Shown: positions 23,091 to 35,263 of the stretch, piece by piece
Numbering within the stretch: the first letter of the stretch is position 1
Layout of the letters: every line of letters begins with the position of its first letter
Source: Phocoena phocoena
Lineage: Eukaryota; Chordata; Mammalia; Artiodactyla; Phocoenidae
Direction: 5' to 3'
NCBI RefSeq assembly: GCF_963924675.1
Contig: NC_089235.1
Coordinates: 59,454,220-59,518,219 of the forward strand
DNA length: 64,000 bases
Position numbers and translations under genes: made by a program
The notes under the pieces: generated by a model
Seen by the model: the letters and a program-made list of their open reading frames with translations, nothing else
Database searches by the model: none
Told to the model about the DNA's origin: nothing

Positions 23091-23459
23091 TGTGCTCGGC
23101 CCCGGGCGTCCCCGGGAGTCCCGACCAGCAGGACAAATCCTTGTGAGTCCGAGGAGGAACCTGTAGGGGTTGAAAAGAGAAGAAGGGGCAGGAGACGCGA
23201 AAGAATGGAGGCAAGACAAAATCCTGATCAAGCCTCAAACTTTTATTGCTGCAGTAGCTGTATTTATACAGTACAGAGAAAGGGGGGCGGGATCCAGAAT
23301 AAGGGAAGTACTTGGCAAATTATCATTGGTGCTGCGTGCGCGGGCTTTCGTTGGAAGCGCGGGCTTTCGTTTTTAGGCGCGGGCTTTTATCTCATTAAGC
23401 AGGAAGAGAAGCAGGATGTCGGCCATCTTCTAATGGCGAAAACTTCTTGGCTCCCAACA
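23091..23459 (-). repeat. 5' LTR of the provirus
   Basis: 369 bp, TG...CA ended. In provirus sense it has a YY1-like AAGATGGC near its start, then three copies of a GCCCGCGC-containing unit in U3. TATAAATA follows (complement of 23,261-23,268), with AATAAA about 14 nt after it (complement of 23,242-23,247). A poly(A) signal in U3 just before a short R is typical of betaretroviruses. It differs from the other LTR only at 23,358 (c against g at 20,164). Confidence 0.95.
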
Positions 23460-23465
23460 ATAAGT
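23460..23465. repeat. Target site duplication, right copy (ATAAGT)
   Basis: Perfect match to 19,891-19,896 across the provirus. Confidence 0.93.
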
Positions 23466-23759
23466 GGCTCCAGATACCTACTAATGCCCCAGGACGCCCA
23501 GCTCCACCTGGGAGGTCATGTCCAGGGATTGCTTCCTATTTTTATGGAACAGAGCTATTTGTCTGTGTAGGCCCTTAGCCTCCAGGGTTTCTAAGCGATA
23601 AATTCTTAAATTACTTTTATAGGAGAAGCTTAGAGACTTGTAGAAATTAATTGCCTTTTGTGATAATGTGTATATAGTGACAAAAGAAAGAAATGCTTGG
23701 ATGGATGTAGCTACATACTTCCTGATACTTTGTAGGTACCAGCCTGGCTGGATGCCTGT

Positions 23760-23930
23760 TGCATTCATAGAGTATTACATTTGATCCTCACAAACCCCAT
23801 GAGGTAGGTCTTGCTACCCAACCTTATGGATGAGGAAACTGAGGTTCAGAGAAGGGAAGAGGTTTGCCCAAGGCACAGTAGTGGTAAGTGACAGAGCTGG
23901 GCTTTAAATCCAACTGTACCTGATTGTGAA
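23760..23930 (+). mobile_element. MIR SINE relic
   Basis: 'tgatcctcacaaaccccatg', 'gatgaggaaactgaggttca' and 'agtggtaagtgacagagctg' in order, the best-kept MIR in the window. It lies 300 bp from the provirus. Confidence 0.8.
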
Positions 23931-26225
23931 GTTAGCAATTTTTCTACCTGGGGGTGTCATGTGATATTTTCTCATGTTTTACGTGGTTTCAAGAGACATG
24001 TTATGACAGGAGACGTATATAATGGTACTTATTGGATTGTATTATACTAACCAGTAGGTCATGCCACCTTAGAAATTTAACAGCATTTTTCTAAACGGTG
24101 TGAATGTTTACCTGCCTTTGGGTTAGGACTATCACAGGTGACCCCTTCTGACTTCTAAAAAATTGTGATTATTTTTCAATTATTTAGCACTATATAGTTT
24201 AATTTTTTTGGAGAAAGATCCTTAAAAGAATGTATATTAAAGCCTGCAATTTCTTTAGAAGAAAGAGGGAAAGTTTTGCCAATTAACTATAGCAATCATT
24301 CATTCATTTCACTTCATTCATTTTTAGTTTTATTTTCCCCTAGCTTTATTGAGATAATATTGACATATAACATTGTATAATTTAAAGTGCACAGCACGTT
24401 GATTTGATACACTTATCTATTACACAATTATTACCACCATAGTGTTAGCTAACACCTCCATCTCTTCACATAATCACCATTTCTTTTTTGTGGGGAGAAC
24501 ATTTAATATCTACACTCTCAGCAACTTTCAAGAATATAATAAAATATTATTAACAATAATCACCATAGTATACATTAGATTCCCAGATTCATCTAATAAC
24601 TGAAAGTTTGTACTCTGACCAACATCTCCCCTTTTCCCCCACCTCTCAGCCCCTGGTCCTACCAGCCTACTCTCTGCTTCTGTGAGTTCAGTTCTTTTAG
24701 ATTCCACGGGTAAGTGATATCATACAGTATTTGTCTTTCTCTGACTTATTTCACTTAGTATAATGCCCTCAAGGTCCATCCATGTTATGGCAAATAGCAG
24801 GATTTCCTCCTTCTCATGACTGAATAATATTCCACTGTGTGTGTTGTGTGTTTACCACATTTTCTTTACCCATTTATTGACAAACACTTAAGTTGTTTTC
24901 ATATCTTGGCGTATTCTTTGATGATAGCCATTCTAGCTGTTGTGAGGTGATATCTCATCGTGGTTTTGATTTACATTTCCCTGATAGTTACAGATGCTGA
25001 ATACCTTTTTATGTACCTTTAGCCATTTGTATGTCTTTTTTGAAACAAATGTCTGTTCAGTTCCTCTGTCCTTTTTTAAAAAAAATTTTTTTTTGCCCTT
25101 GAGTTGTATCAGTGCTTTGTATAATTTGAATATTAACCTCTTATCAAATAGATGATTTACAAATATTTTCTCCCATTCTGTAGGTTGCCTTTTCATTTTT
25201 TTGATGGTTTCCTTTGTGCAGAAGGTTTTTTCTTTGATGTAGTCTCACTTATTTTTGCTTTTGGTGTCAAATCCATAAAATCATTTCCAAGACCAATGTC
25301 GAGGAGTTTATACTCTGTTTTCTTCTAGGAGTTTCACAGTTTGAAGTCTTACATTCAAGTCTTTAATCCATTTTGAGTTAATTTTTGTGTATGGTATAAG
25401 ATAGGGGTCCATTTTCATTCTTTTGCAGGTGCTACCCAGTTATCCCAGTGCCATTTATTGAGACTATCCTTTCCCTATTGAGTATTCTTGGTGCCTTTGT
25501 TGTAAATCAAATGACTGTATATGAGTGGGTTTATCTCTGATCTCCCTGTTCTAGTTCATTGATCTGTGTGTCTGTTTTCATGCCAACCCTGTGCTGTTTT
25601 AATTACTAGAGCTCTGTAATATAGTTTGAAATCAGGAAGTGTGATGCCTCCAGCTTTGCTCTTTCTCAAAACTGCTTTGGCTATTCAGGGTCTTTTGTCA
25701 TTCCATACAAATTTTAGGATTGTCTTATTTCTGTTGGAATTTTGATAAGGATTACATTGAATCTGTATTTTGCATTGGGTAGTATGGATATTTAACAATA
25801 TTCTTCTAATTCATATGCTCAGAGTATCTTTCCATTTTTCATGTCTTCTTCAATTTCTTTCATCAATATTGTATAGTTTTCAATGTATAGGTCTTTCACC
25901 TCCTTGGTAAAATTTATTCCTAGGTATTTTATTCTTTTTGATGCAATTGTAAATCAGATAGTTTTCTTAATTTCTCATTCCAGTAGTTCATTGTTAGTGT
26001 GTTGAAACACAGCTGATTTTGTATCCTGCAACTTTACTAAATTTGTTTATTCTAACAATTTTTTGGGGGGAGAATCTGTAGGGTTTTCTATATATAATAT
26101 CATGTCACCTGTAAATAGATAAAACTTTACTTCTTATTTTCTGATTTGGATGCCTTTTCTTTCTTTTTCTTGCCTAAATGCCCTGGGTAGGACTTCTAGT
26201 ACTATTTTTAATAAAAGTTTAAAGA

Positions 26226-26575
26226 GGGCTTCCCTGGTGCCACAGTGGTTAAGAATCCGCCTGCCAATGTGGGGGACACGGGTTCAAGCCCTGGTCTGGG
26301 AAGATCCCACATGCTGCGGAGCATCTAAGCCCATGTGCCACAACTACTGAGCCTGCGCTCTAGAGCCCCCGAGCCACAACTACTGAGCCTGCGCACTGCA
26401 GCTACTGAAGCCCACGCGCCTAGAGCCTGTGCTCTGCAACAGGAGAAGCCACCGCAATGAGAAACCCGTACAGTGAAGAGTAGCCCCCATTAGCCACAAC
26501 TAGAGAAAGCCCATGCACAGCAACGAAGACCCAATGCAGCCAAAAATAAAATAAAAATAAATTTTTTTAAAAAAA
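26226..26575 (+). mobile_element. CHR-type SINE (long form), first of two
   Basis: gggcttccctggtg head, a long body of 'ccacaactactgagcctgcg' style repeats, and an aaaataaaataaaaataaa tail. Inserted in L1 (A) and followed at once by a second copy. Confidence 0.88.
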
Positions 26576-26577
26576 GA

Positions 26578-26976
26578 GGGCTTCTCTGGTGGTGCAGCAG
26601 TTAAGAATCTGCCTGCCAATGCAGGGGGCATGGGTTCGAGACCTGGTCCGGGAAGATCCCATATGCTGCAGAGCAACTAAGCCCATGTGCCACAACTACT
26701 GAGCCTGCGCTCTAGAGCCCATGAGCCACAACTACTGAAGCCCAAATGCCACAACTACTGAAGCCCATGTGCCACAACTACTGAGCCTGCGCTCTAGAGC
26801 CCATGAGCCACAACTACTGAAGCCCACATGCCACAACTACTGAAGCCCATGTGCCTAGAGCCCGTGTTCTGCAACAAGAGAAGCCACTGCAATGAGAAGC
26901 CTGGCCATTGCAACGAAGAGTAGCCCCTGCTCACTGCAACGAGAGAAAGCCCGCGCATGGTAATGAAGACCCAATG
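26578..26976 (+). mobile_element. CHR-type SINE (long form), second, with internal duplication
   Basis: Same family as the copy before it, longer because an 82-bp internal segment (from 26,681) recurs at 26,763. It ends in a GGAA microsatellite instead of a plain A-tail. Confidence 0.88.
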
Positions 26977-27140
26977 CAGGAAGGAAGGAGGGAGGAAGGA
27001 AGGAAGGAAGGAAAAAGGAGGGAAGGAAAGAAGGAAAAAGGAAGGAAGGGAAGTAAGTAAAGGAAGGAAGGAAGTAAAGGAAGTAAAGTAAGTTAAGTAA
27101 GCAAAGTAAGTAAGTTAAGTAAGTAAGTAATTAAAGTAAG
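26976..27140 (+). repeat. GGAA/TAAG microsatellite
   Basis: A run of ggaagg units that drifts into aagtaagtaaag units, at the tail of the SINE ending at 26,976. It likely grew from the SINE tail. Confidence 0.9.
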
Positions 27141-28153
27141 GGCATTCTTGTCTTGTTCCTGATCTTAGAGAAAAAGTTTTCAGCCTTTCACCATTTAGTA
27201 TGATGTTAGCTGTGGGCTTGTCATATATGGCCTTTATTATGTTGAGGTACATTGCCTCTATACCCATTTTGTTGAGAGTTTTTATAGTGAAAGATGTTGA
27301 ATTTTGTCAAATGCATTCTCTGCATCTATTGATTTTTATCCTTTTGTTAATGAAGTGTATCACATTAATTGATTTGCAGATGTGGATCCATCCTTACGTC
27401 CCTGGAATAAATCTCACTTGATTATGGTATATGATCCTTTTAATATGCTGCTATAATCAGTTTGCTAATATTTTGTTGAGGATTTTTGTGTTTATGTTCC
27501 TCAGGGTTATTGGTCTATAGTTTTCTTATAGTATCCTTGTCTGTTTTTGGTATCAGGGTAATGCTGGCCTGGTAAGATGAATTTGCACGTGTTCCCTCCT
27601 CTTCTGTTTTTTGGAAAGGTTGAGAAAGATTGGTTTTAATTCCTCTTCAAATGTTTGGTGGAATTCACCAGTGAATCTATTTGCTCCTGGGCTTTTTTTG
27701 TTATTGGATGGTTTTTGATTACTGACTCAATCTCACCATTCATGATTTTTCTGTTCAGATTTTCTATTTATTCATAATTTAATCTTGGTAGGTTGTAGAA
27801 ATTTATCCACTATTCTAAGTTGGCATGTATTTATTATTCATAATATTCTCTTATAATACTTTGTATTTCTGTGTTATCAATTGTAATAGCTCCCCTTTCA
27901 TTTCTAGTATTATTTCTAATAAGTTCTTTATTAGTTAGCCTACCTAAAGGTTTGTCTATTTTATCTTTTCAAAAAAACAGCTCTTAGTTTCATTGATTTT
28001 TTTTCTAATGTCTTTTTTAGTTTCTATTTCATTGATTTCCACTTGAATTTGTTATTTCCTTCCTTCTACTAAACTTAGATTTAGTTTTTTCTTTTTTATA
28101 GTTCCTTAACGTGTAAAGTTAGGTTGGCTATTTGAGATCTTTCTTTTTTCTTT

Positions 28154-28474
28154 TTTTTAAAAATTAATTAATTTATTTGTTTTTAGTTTTGGCTGTGTTG
28201 GGTCTTTGTTGCTGTGTGCAGGCTTTCTCTAGTTGCAGCGAGTGAGGGCTACTCTTTGTTGCAGTGTGCAGGCTTTGCATTGTCATGGCTTCTCTTGGTG
28301 AAGAGCATGGGCTCTAGGCATGTGGGCTTCAGTAGTTGTGGCACCTGGGCTCAGTAGTTGTGGCGCACAGGCTTAGTTGCTCCGCAGCATGTGGGATCTT
28401 CCTGGGCCAGGGATCGAACCCGTGTCCCCTGCATTGGCAGGCAGATTCTTAACCAATGCGCCACCAGGGAAGCC
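28154..28474 (-). mobile_element. CHR-type SINE (long form), antisense
   Basis: Inserted in L1 (A). A 15-bp duplication (ctttcttttttcttt) flanks it at 28,139-28,153 and 28,475-28,489. Confidence 0.92.
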
Positions 28475-30333
28475 CTTTCTTTTTTCTTTATGTAAGTGTT
28501 TACTGCTGTAAAATTCCCTCTTATAACTGCTTCTGCTGCATCCTGTAAGTTTTGGTATGTTGTATTTCCAATTTTTATTTGCCCCAAGATATTTTTGATT
28601 TCTCTTTCAATTTCTTTTTCAACCCATTGATTGCTTAGGAGCATTTTGCTTTATCTCCGTGTATTTGTGCATATTGTAGTTTTCCTCTTGTAATGGATTT
28701 CTAGTTTCATGCCACTGTGGTCAGAAAAGATGATTGATACGATTTCAGTCTTCTTAAATTTATTGACTTGTTTAATGGCCTAATACATAGCTATCCTTGA
28801 AGAATGTTCCATGTGTATTTGAGAAGAATGTGTATTCTGCTTTTGGATGGAATGTTCTGTAAATGTCTAAGTCCATCTGGTCTAATGTATAGCTTAAGTC
28901 CAATGTTTCATTTTTGAATTTTGGTCTAGATGATCTATCCAGTGTTGAATGTGGGGTACTAAAGCTCCCTACTATTACTGTCTCTTTCTCCCTTCAGAGA
29001 TGTTTATATTTGCTATTTAGCAATATATATATTTGGGTGCTTTGATGTTGGGTATATGTGTATTTATGATTGCTATATCTTCTTGATGAATCGAGCCCCT
29101 TTATCCTTACATATTGACCTTCTTCGTCTCTTATTAATGTTTTTGGCTTAAAGTCTATTGTGTTTGATACAAGTATAGCTACCTCCACTTTTTGTTTCCA
29201 CTGGCAAGGAATATATTTTTCCATCCCTTCACTCTGAGCCTATGTGTGTCCTTAAACCTGAAGTGAGTCTCTTGTAGGCAGCATATATAGTGGGGTCTTG
29301 ATTTTAATCCATCCAGCCATTCTGGGTCTTTACATTGGTGAATTCAACCCACACATATTTAGAGTTATTACTGATACATAAGGACTTAACTAATGCAATC
29401 TCATTAATAGTTCTCTGTTTGTTTTATATTTCCATTGTTTATTTTTAACCTCTGTTTCTGGCTACCTTTATAGAGTGGTGATTTTTTATGATAGTATATT
29501 CTGTTTCCCCTTTCTTTATCTTTCGTGCTTTTACTGTAGGTTTTTGCCTTGTGGTTATTATGATGCTTACATAAGATATCTGATAGATAAAACAGTCTAT
29601 TTTAAGCTGATAGCAACTTCAGTTCTCTACAAGACCTTCCCCCTTTTACTTTCCCTCTTTTAAGATTTTGATGCATTATTTACTTTTTATATTGTGTATT
29701 CATTAACAAATTATAGTAGCTATAATTATTTTTAATACTCTTTTCTTTTGATGTTTATACTGTAGTTAAGTGGTTAACACACCATCCTACTACAGAATTA
29801 GTTTTTTAAGTTTGACTGAATATTTACTTTTACCCGTATGCTGTACACTTTTGTACGCTTTCATGTTACTAATTGGCATCTTTAAATTTCAGCTTGAACA
29901 AACCCCTTTTAGCATGTCTTGCAAAGCAGGTCTAGTGGTGATGAACTCCTTCAGATTTTGTTTTTCTGCTCTAGGAAAATCTTTATGTCTCCTTCGTATC
30001 TATATCTGAAGGATAACTTTGCTGGATGGAATATTTTGGGTGGCAATTTTTTTCTTTCAACCCTTTGAATATATCATTGCTTCTCTCCTGACCTAGAGTT
30101 TTAGCTGAGAAATCTGCTGAGAGTAGGCCTAATGGGACTTTCTTTATAGGTTACTATCTTTTTTTCCTTGGCTGTTAGGATTATCTCTTTATTTTTGATT
30201 TTTGACAGGTTCATTGTAATGTGTCTTGGATAAGGTTTTATTTGCACTGAGATAATAGCGTTATATTAGCTTTGTGAACTTGGATGTATAATTCTTTCCC
30301 CAGGTTTGGAAAGTTCTCAGCTATTATTTCTTT

Positions 30334-33196
30334 ATTTTAAATTGAAGTATAATTGACATATATCATTGTATTCGTTTCAGGTGTACAACATAATGATTTG
30401 ATATTTTTATATATTGCAAAATGATCACCACAAGTTAACATCTGTTACCATATGCAGTTACAAATTTTTTTCTTGTGATGAGAACTTTTAAGATATACTC
30501 TCTTAGCAACTTTCAATTATGTGATACAGTATTAACAGCTACAGTCACCGTGCTGTACGTTACATCCCCATGACTTATTTATTTTATAACTCAAAGTTTG
30601 TATATTTTGACCTCCTTCACCCATTTTACCAACCCCTCCCCTCCACCTACCTCTGGCAACCACTAATCTGTTCCCTATATCTGAATTTGAGGGTTTTTGT
30701 TTGCTTATCTGTTTAGATTCCACATATAAGTGATGTCACATGGTATTTGATTTTCTCTGACTTACTTCATTTAGCATAATGTCCTCAAGTTCCATCCGTG
30801 TTTTCGCAAATGGAGAAATTTCATGTCATTTCTTTTTTTATGGCAGAATAATATTCCACTGTGTGTGTTTGTGTATAAAATATACATATACACACCATAT
30901 CTTCTTTATCTATTCATCCATCATAGACACTTATGTTTCCATATGTTGGCTATTGTAAATAATGCTGCAGTGAATTTGGAAATGTGTATCTTCTTGAGTT
31001 AATGTTTTCGATTTCTTCACATAAATAAACACCCAGAGGCAGACTTGCTGGATCATATGGAAACTCTGTTTTTAATTTTCTTAGGAACCTCCATACTGTT
31101 TTTCATATTGGCTGCACCAATTCACATTCTCACTAACAGTGTACAAAGTATTCCCTTTTCTCCACATCTTCACCAACACTTATTTCTTGTCTTTTTGATA
31201 ATAGCCATTCTGACAGGTATGAGGTGGTACCTCATTGTGGTTTTGATTTTCATTCCCCTGATCATTAGTGATGATGAGCATATTTTCATGTACCTGTTGG
31301 CCATCTGTATTTCTTTTTTGGAAAAATGTCTATTCAGACACTCTGCTCATTTTTAAATTAGACTGTTTGTTTTGATATTGAGTTGTATGATTTCTTCATG
31401 TTTCAGATATTAATCCCTTATCAGATATATATTTTGCAAATATTTTCTCCCATTCTTTTTGTTTTCATTTTGTTGATGGTTTCCTTTGCTGTGCAGAAGC
31501 CTTTTGATTAGATTTAGTCCTCCTTGTTAGTATTGCTTGTTGTCTTTGCTTTTAAGGTCAGCTCTAAAAAATCTTAGCCAAGACTGATGTCAAGGTGCTT
31601 ATCACCTATGTTTTCTTCCAGGAGTTTTATGGTTTCAGGTCTTACACTCAAACTTTAATTGATTTATAGTTAATTATCATGTAATTTCCAGCTTCATTCT
31701 TTTGCATGTGGTTGTTTAGTTTTCCCAATACCATTTTTGAAGACACTGTCCTTTCCCAATTGTATATTCTTGGCTCCTTTGTCATAAGTTAATTGGCCAT
31801 ATAGGCATGGGTTTAATTTTGGGCTCTCCTGTTCCATTGATCTATGTGTCTGTTGTTATGACAATACCATACTGCTTTGATTACTATAGCTTTGTAATAT
31901 AGTTTGAAATCACAGCGTGTGATGCCTCCAGCTTTATTCTTTATCAAGATTGCTTTGGCTTTTCAGGGTTTTTGTGGTTCCATGCAAATTTTAGGATTGC
32001 TTATTCTATTTCTGTTAAAAAATAAAAAAAGGCAGCAGAATTTTGATAGGGATTGCATTGAATCTGTAGATTGCTTTGGGTAGTATGGACATTTTAACAG
32101 TATTAATTATTCCAATCCATGAGCATGAAATATCTTTCCATTTATTTATACAAGCAGGGTATTAAAGTCCCTACCTTTATTGTTTTGCTGTCTATTTCTC
32201 CTTTTAGTTCAATTAATTTGTCTTATATATTTAGGTACTCCTATCTTGGGTGCATAAATATTTACAAATGTTTTGTCTTCTTGTTGGATTGACCTCTGTC
32301 ATTATGTAATGTCCTTTTTGTCTCTTAATGAAGTGTTTATTTTAAAGTCTATTTTGTCTGATATAAGTATAGCTATCTCAGCTTTCTTCTGGTTTCCATT
32401 TGCATGGAATATCTTTTCCCATCCCTTTTAGTCTGTGTGTGTCCTTATATCTGGAGTCTCCTATAGGCACTGTAGAGATAGGGTGGCTGAATGGATTAAA
32501 AAAAAAAAGAGAGAGAGACCTATTTCTTTTTACTGGAGAATTTAGTCCATTTACATTTGAAGAAATTATTGATATGTGTGTGTTTATTGTGTGGTAATTG
32601 TTTTCTGTTTTGTAGTTCCTCTGTTCCTTTCTTTTTCTCTTGTTCTCTTCCTTTGTGGTTTGACTTTAATAGTATCCTTCAATTCCTTTCTCTTTATCTT
32701 TTTTGTATATGCTATAGACTTTTGCTTTGTGGTTACCATGAGTCTTACATATAACACCTTATATCTATAGCAGTCTATTTTAATTTGATAACAAGTTTGA
32801 GTGCATTCTAAAGCTCTACATTTTTATTGTCTCCCCAACCTCCAAATTTTGTATTTTTGATGTCACATTTTACATCTTTTTATCTTTTGTATCCCTTAAT
32901 TATTGTAGTTATAATTGTTTTTTACTAAAACTTTTGTCTTTTAACCTTCACTACTAGGTTAGGAAATTTTTCAGCCATTACTTCTCCAAATACATTTTCT
33001 GTCACTTTTTCTTTCTCTTCCCTACTGAGACCTCTATAATACAAACGTTGGTCTGCTTGATGTTGTCCCATAAGTCCCTTAAACTACCTTCATTTTTTTT
33101 TCTTTTTTTTTTCCTGCTCTGTTAATGTACTATAGTCTAGTACATTTTTTCCAGTTCAGTTATTGTATTCTTCATTAATATGACTTATGTTTGGTA

Positions 33197-33230
<34 letters not shown>

Positions 33231-33917
33231 GGTACGCAGGCCTCTCACTGTTGTGGCCTCTTCCGTTGTGGAGCACAGGCTCAGCGGCCATGGCTCACGG
33301 GCCCAGCCGCTCCGTGGCATGTGGGATGTTCCCGGGCCGGGGCATGAACTCACATCCCCTGCATCGGCAGCATTAGCAGGCAGACTCTCAACCACTGCGC
33401 CACCAGGGAAGCCCTTTGGTACTTTCTTATACAGCATTTTCTGTTTTTTTTTTGAAGTTCTCACTGGGTTCATCCGTTCTTCTCCTGAGTTCAGTGAGCA
33501 CCTTTATGACCATTACTTTAAACTCTTTATCAGATAAATCACTTATTTTGTCTCTGAGATTTTATCTTGTTCTTTCATTTGGAACATAGTTCTCTTTTTC
33601 TTCATTTTCCTTGACTTTCTGTGTTGGTTTCTGTGCATTAGGTAAAAGAGTCACTTCTCCTAGTCTTGAAGGAGTGGCCTTATGTAGGACAGGAACCTTA
33701 TTATTTAACCCTGTCTAGCTCTTTGTTGTCTTTCAAACTTTTGTGATTGTCCAAGAAGATTTATTTTTAGTGGCTCCCAGTAGTTGAAAGTGTGCCAAGA
33801 CCTGTAAGTGTCCCAAAGAGGAGAATCTCAGTCGGCATCCGGATTTAGGCTGACTGGAAGCCAGAAACTCAAGCAGCAGCTTTTAAAGTATTCAAATGTA
33901 TACAGTCCAGTGGGACC
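30334..33917 (-). mobile_element. Old L1 (B), nested in L1 (A), internally deleted
   Basis: An antisense L1 whose 3' UTR begins at 30,334. It contains the ORF2 C-terminal half to about 32,135, then jumps to the endonuclease region at about 32,155. About 2 kb of reverse transcriptase sequence is missing at that jump. ORF1 follows (32,600-33,600) and 5' UTR-like sequence to about 33,917. A CHR SINE sits inside ORF1 at 33,198-33,414. Confidence 0.8.
33198..33414 (-). mobile_element. CHR SINE, antisense
   Basis: Inserted in ORF1 of L1 (B). tttggtac flanks it at 33,190-33,197 and 33,415-33,422. Confidence 0.93.
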
Positions 33918-34725
33918 AGGTTAGGGAAGTTTTCAGCCATGACTTCTTTGAACAAGCTTTCTGCCTCTCTCTCTCTTTTTTTTGGGACCTCTATAATATG
34001 TATATCGATCCTCTTAATGATTTCCCATAAGTCCCTCACACTATTGTCTCTCTTTCTCTTTCTGTTCCCCAGCCCGGATGAATTCTACTCCCTGGATTTG
34101 AGTTAGCTGATTCTTCCTTCTGCTTGACTAGTCTGCTGTTGAACCCCTCTATTGAATTTTTCAGTACACTTATTGTATTCGTATTTGGTACTTGAAAATA
34201 TTTTTTCTCTTTATGGAAATTCTCACTTTGTTCATGCAGTGTTTTCCTGACTTCAGTGAACATCTATATATTATTTTGAAATGTCTGTTGGGTAATCACT
34301 TATATCTGTTTCATTAAGATCTGTTTCTGGATATTTGTCTTGTTCTTTTGTTTGTAACGTATTTCTCTGTTTCATTTTCTTTGACTGTGTTGGTGTCTGT
34401 GCTTAGACAAAACAGTCACCTCTCCCAGTCTTGACAAAGTGGTCTTGTGTAAGAGATGAGCCTCAGCAATAAGCCTAGCCCTTGCTCCTAGTTGTTTCTC
34501 AAGCCTTTGTGATTGTCCAAGCTGCTTTCTTTGTTCTTACTGGCTCTCAGTAGTTGAGGGTGTACCCAGATATGACAATGTCCCAAAGGGAAGGACTGCA
34601 ATCAGCACATAGATACAGGCTGGTTGGAAGCTGGACCTTTAGGCAGCAGCTGGTTAAAGTATTTAGACCTTCCAGGTGGGTGTTTTGCCTGCTCCCTCTG
34701 ATTTGGGCCTGGGTCTATGGCAGTG

Positions 34726-34746
34726 GTGTGTGTGTGTGTGTGTGTG
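34726..34746. repeat. (GT)n microsatellite
   Basis: About ten GT units inside L1 5' UTR-like sequence. Confidence 0.85.
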
Positions 34747-35050
34747 CTCCTGAGTCTAAGATAAGAACTCCTTTGTTGTTTGCTACAGTTCTATGGGACT
34801 TGTGAATGTCAACTTGTGAACCCTGTTGGCTGTCAAGAGTCATGTGATCCAAGGGTCTTTCCCTCAGGCAGCAGCCGAAAAAGCTGGGGCATAAGACACT
34901 TGTAAAAGCTCCTTTCAGGGATATACTGGTGACTTGAAGCAAGCTAGAGGGAGAGAGCAGGGGGAGGCGTCTGCTGGTTTCCCTAGTCTGAGGAGGATTG
35001 CAGTCAGCCCCTGTAAGTGTGCTCAATTAGAAACCTGACCCTTAGGAATC

Positions 35051-35263
35051 TTTTTTTTTTTTTTTTTTTCTGCGGTACGCGGGCCTCTCACTGCTGTGGC
35101 CTCTCCCGTTGCGGAGCACAGGCTCCGGACGCGCAGGCTCAGCAGCCATGGCTCACGGGCCCAGCCGCTCCGTGGCATGTGGGATTTTCCCAGACCGGGG
35201 CACGAACCCGTGTCCCCTGCATCAGCAGGCGGACTCTCAACCACTGCGCCACCAGGAAAGCCC
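35051..35263 (-). mobile_element. CHR SINE, antisense
   Basis: Inserted in the 5' UTR-like part of L1 (A). aggaatc flanks it at 35,044-35,050 and 35,264-35,270. Confidence 0.93.

Larger units (their letters stand above)
19897..23459 (-). mobile_element. Recent gag-only betaretrovirus-like provirus (ERV class II)
   Basis: A 3,563-bp provirus read on the minus strand: 5' LTR 23,091-23,459, primer site, leader with splice donor, intact gag, frameshift signal, pro stub, env splice acceptor with env signal-peptide stub, polypurine tract, 3' LTR 19,897-20,265. Both LTRs run TG...CA and are 369 bp with one mismatch. The 6-bp duplication ATAAGT flanks it, and the Lys-type primer site and Gag features place it with betaretroviruses of the Mason-Pfizer/HERV-K kind. 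Pro-pol and most of env are gone, so it cannot copy itself without help. It sits just past the A-rich tail of an L1 fragment and about 14 kb downstream of the RAD21 3' end, in RAD21 orientation. Confidence 0.95.
24330..30333 (-). mobile_element. Old L1 (A), 3' part
   Basis: An antisense L1 with many substitutions and small indels. From left to right it has 3' UTR (24,330-24,900), ORF2 C-terminus (TEWEKIF near 25,150), reverse transcriptase (27,150-27,700), endonuclease (28,994-29,390) and part of ORF1 (29,900-30,333). It is interrupted by SINEs at 26,226-26,976 and 28,154-28,474. ORF1 stops abruptly at 30,333, where another L1 tail begins. The remainder probably resumes at about 33,918. Confidence 0.85.

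Noticed and set aside
23013..23570. A 185-codon plus-strand frame over the right LTR
   Set aside because: It is antisense to the provirus, spans the LTR and flank, and is repeated in part at the other LTR; no protein family fits.
26640..26880. Regularly spaced 'ccacaactactg' repeats resembling a CRISPR array
   Set aside because: They are the body of a long-form SINE with an internal duplication; the spacers are not unique and the genome is mammalian.
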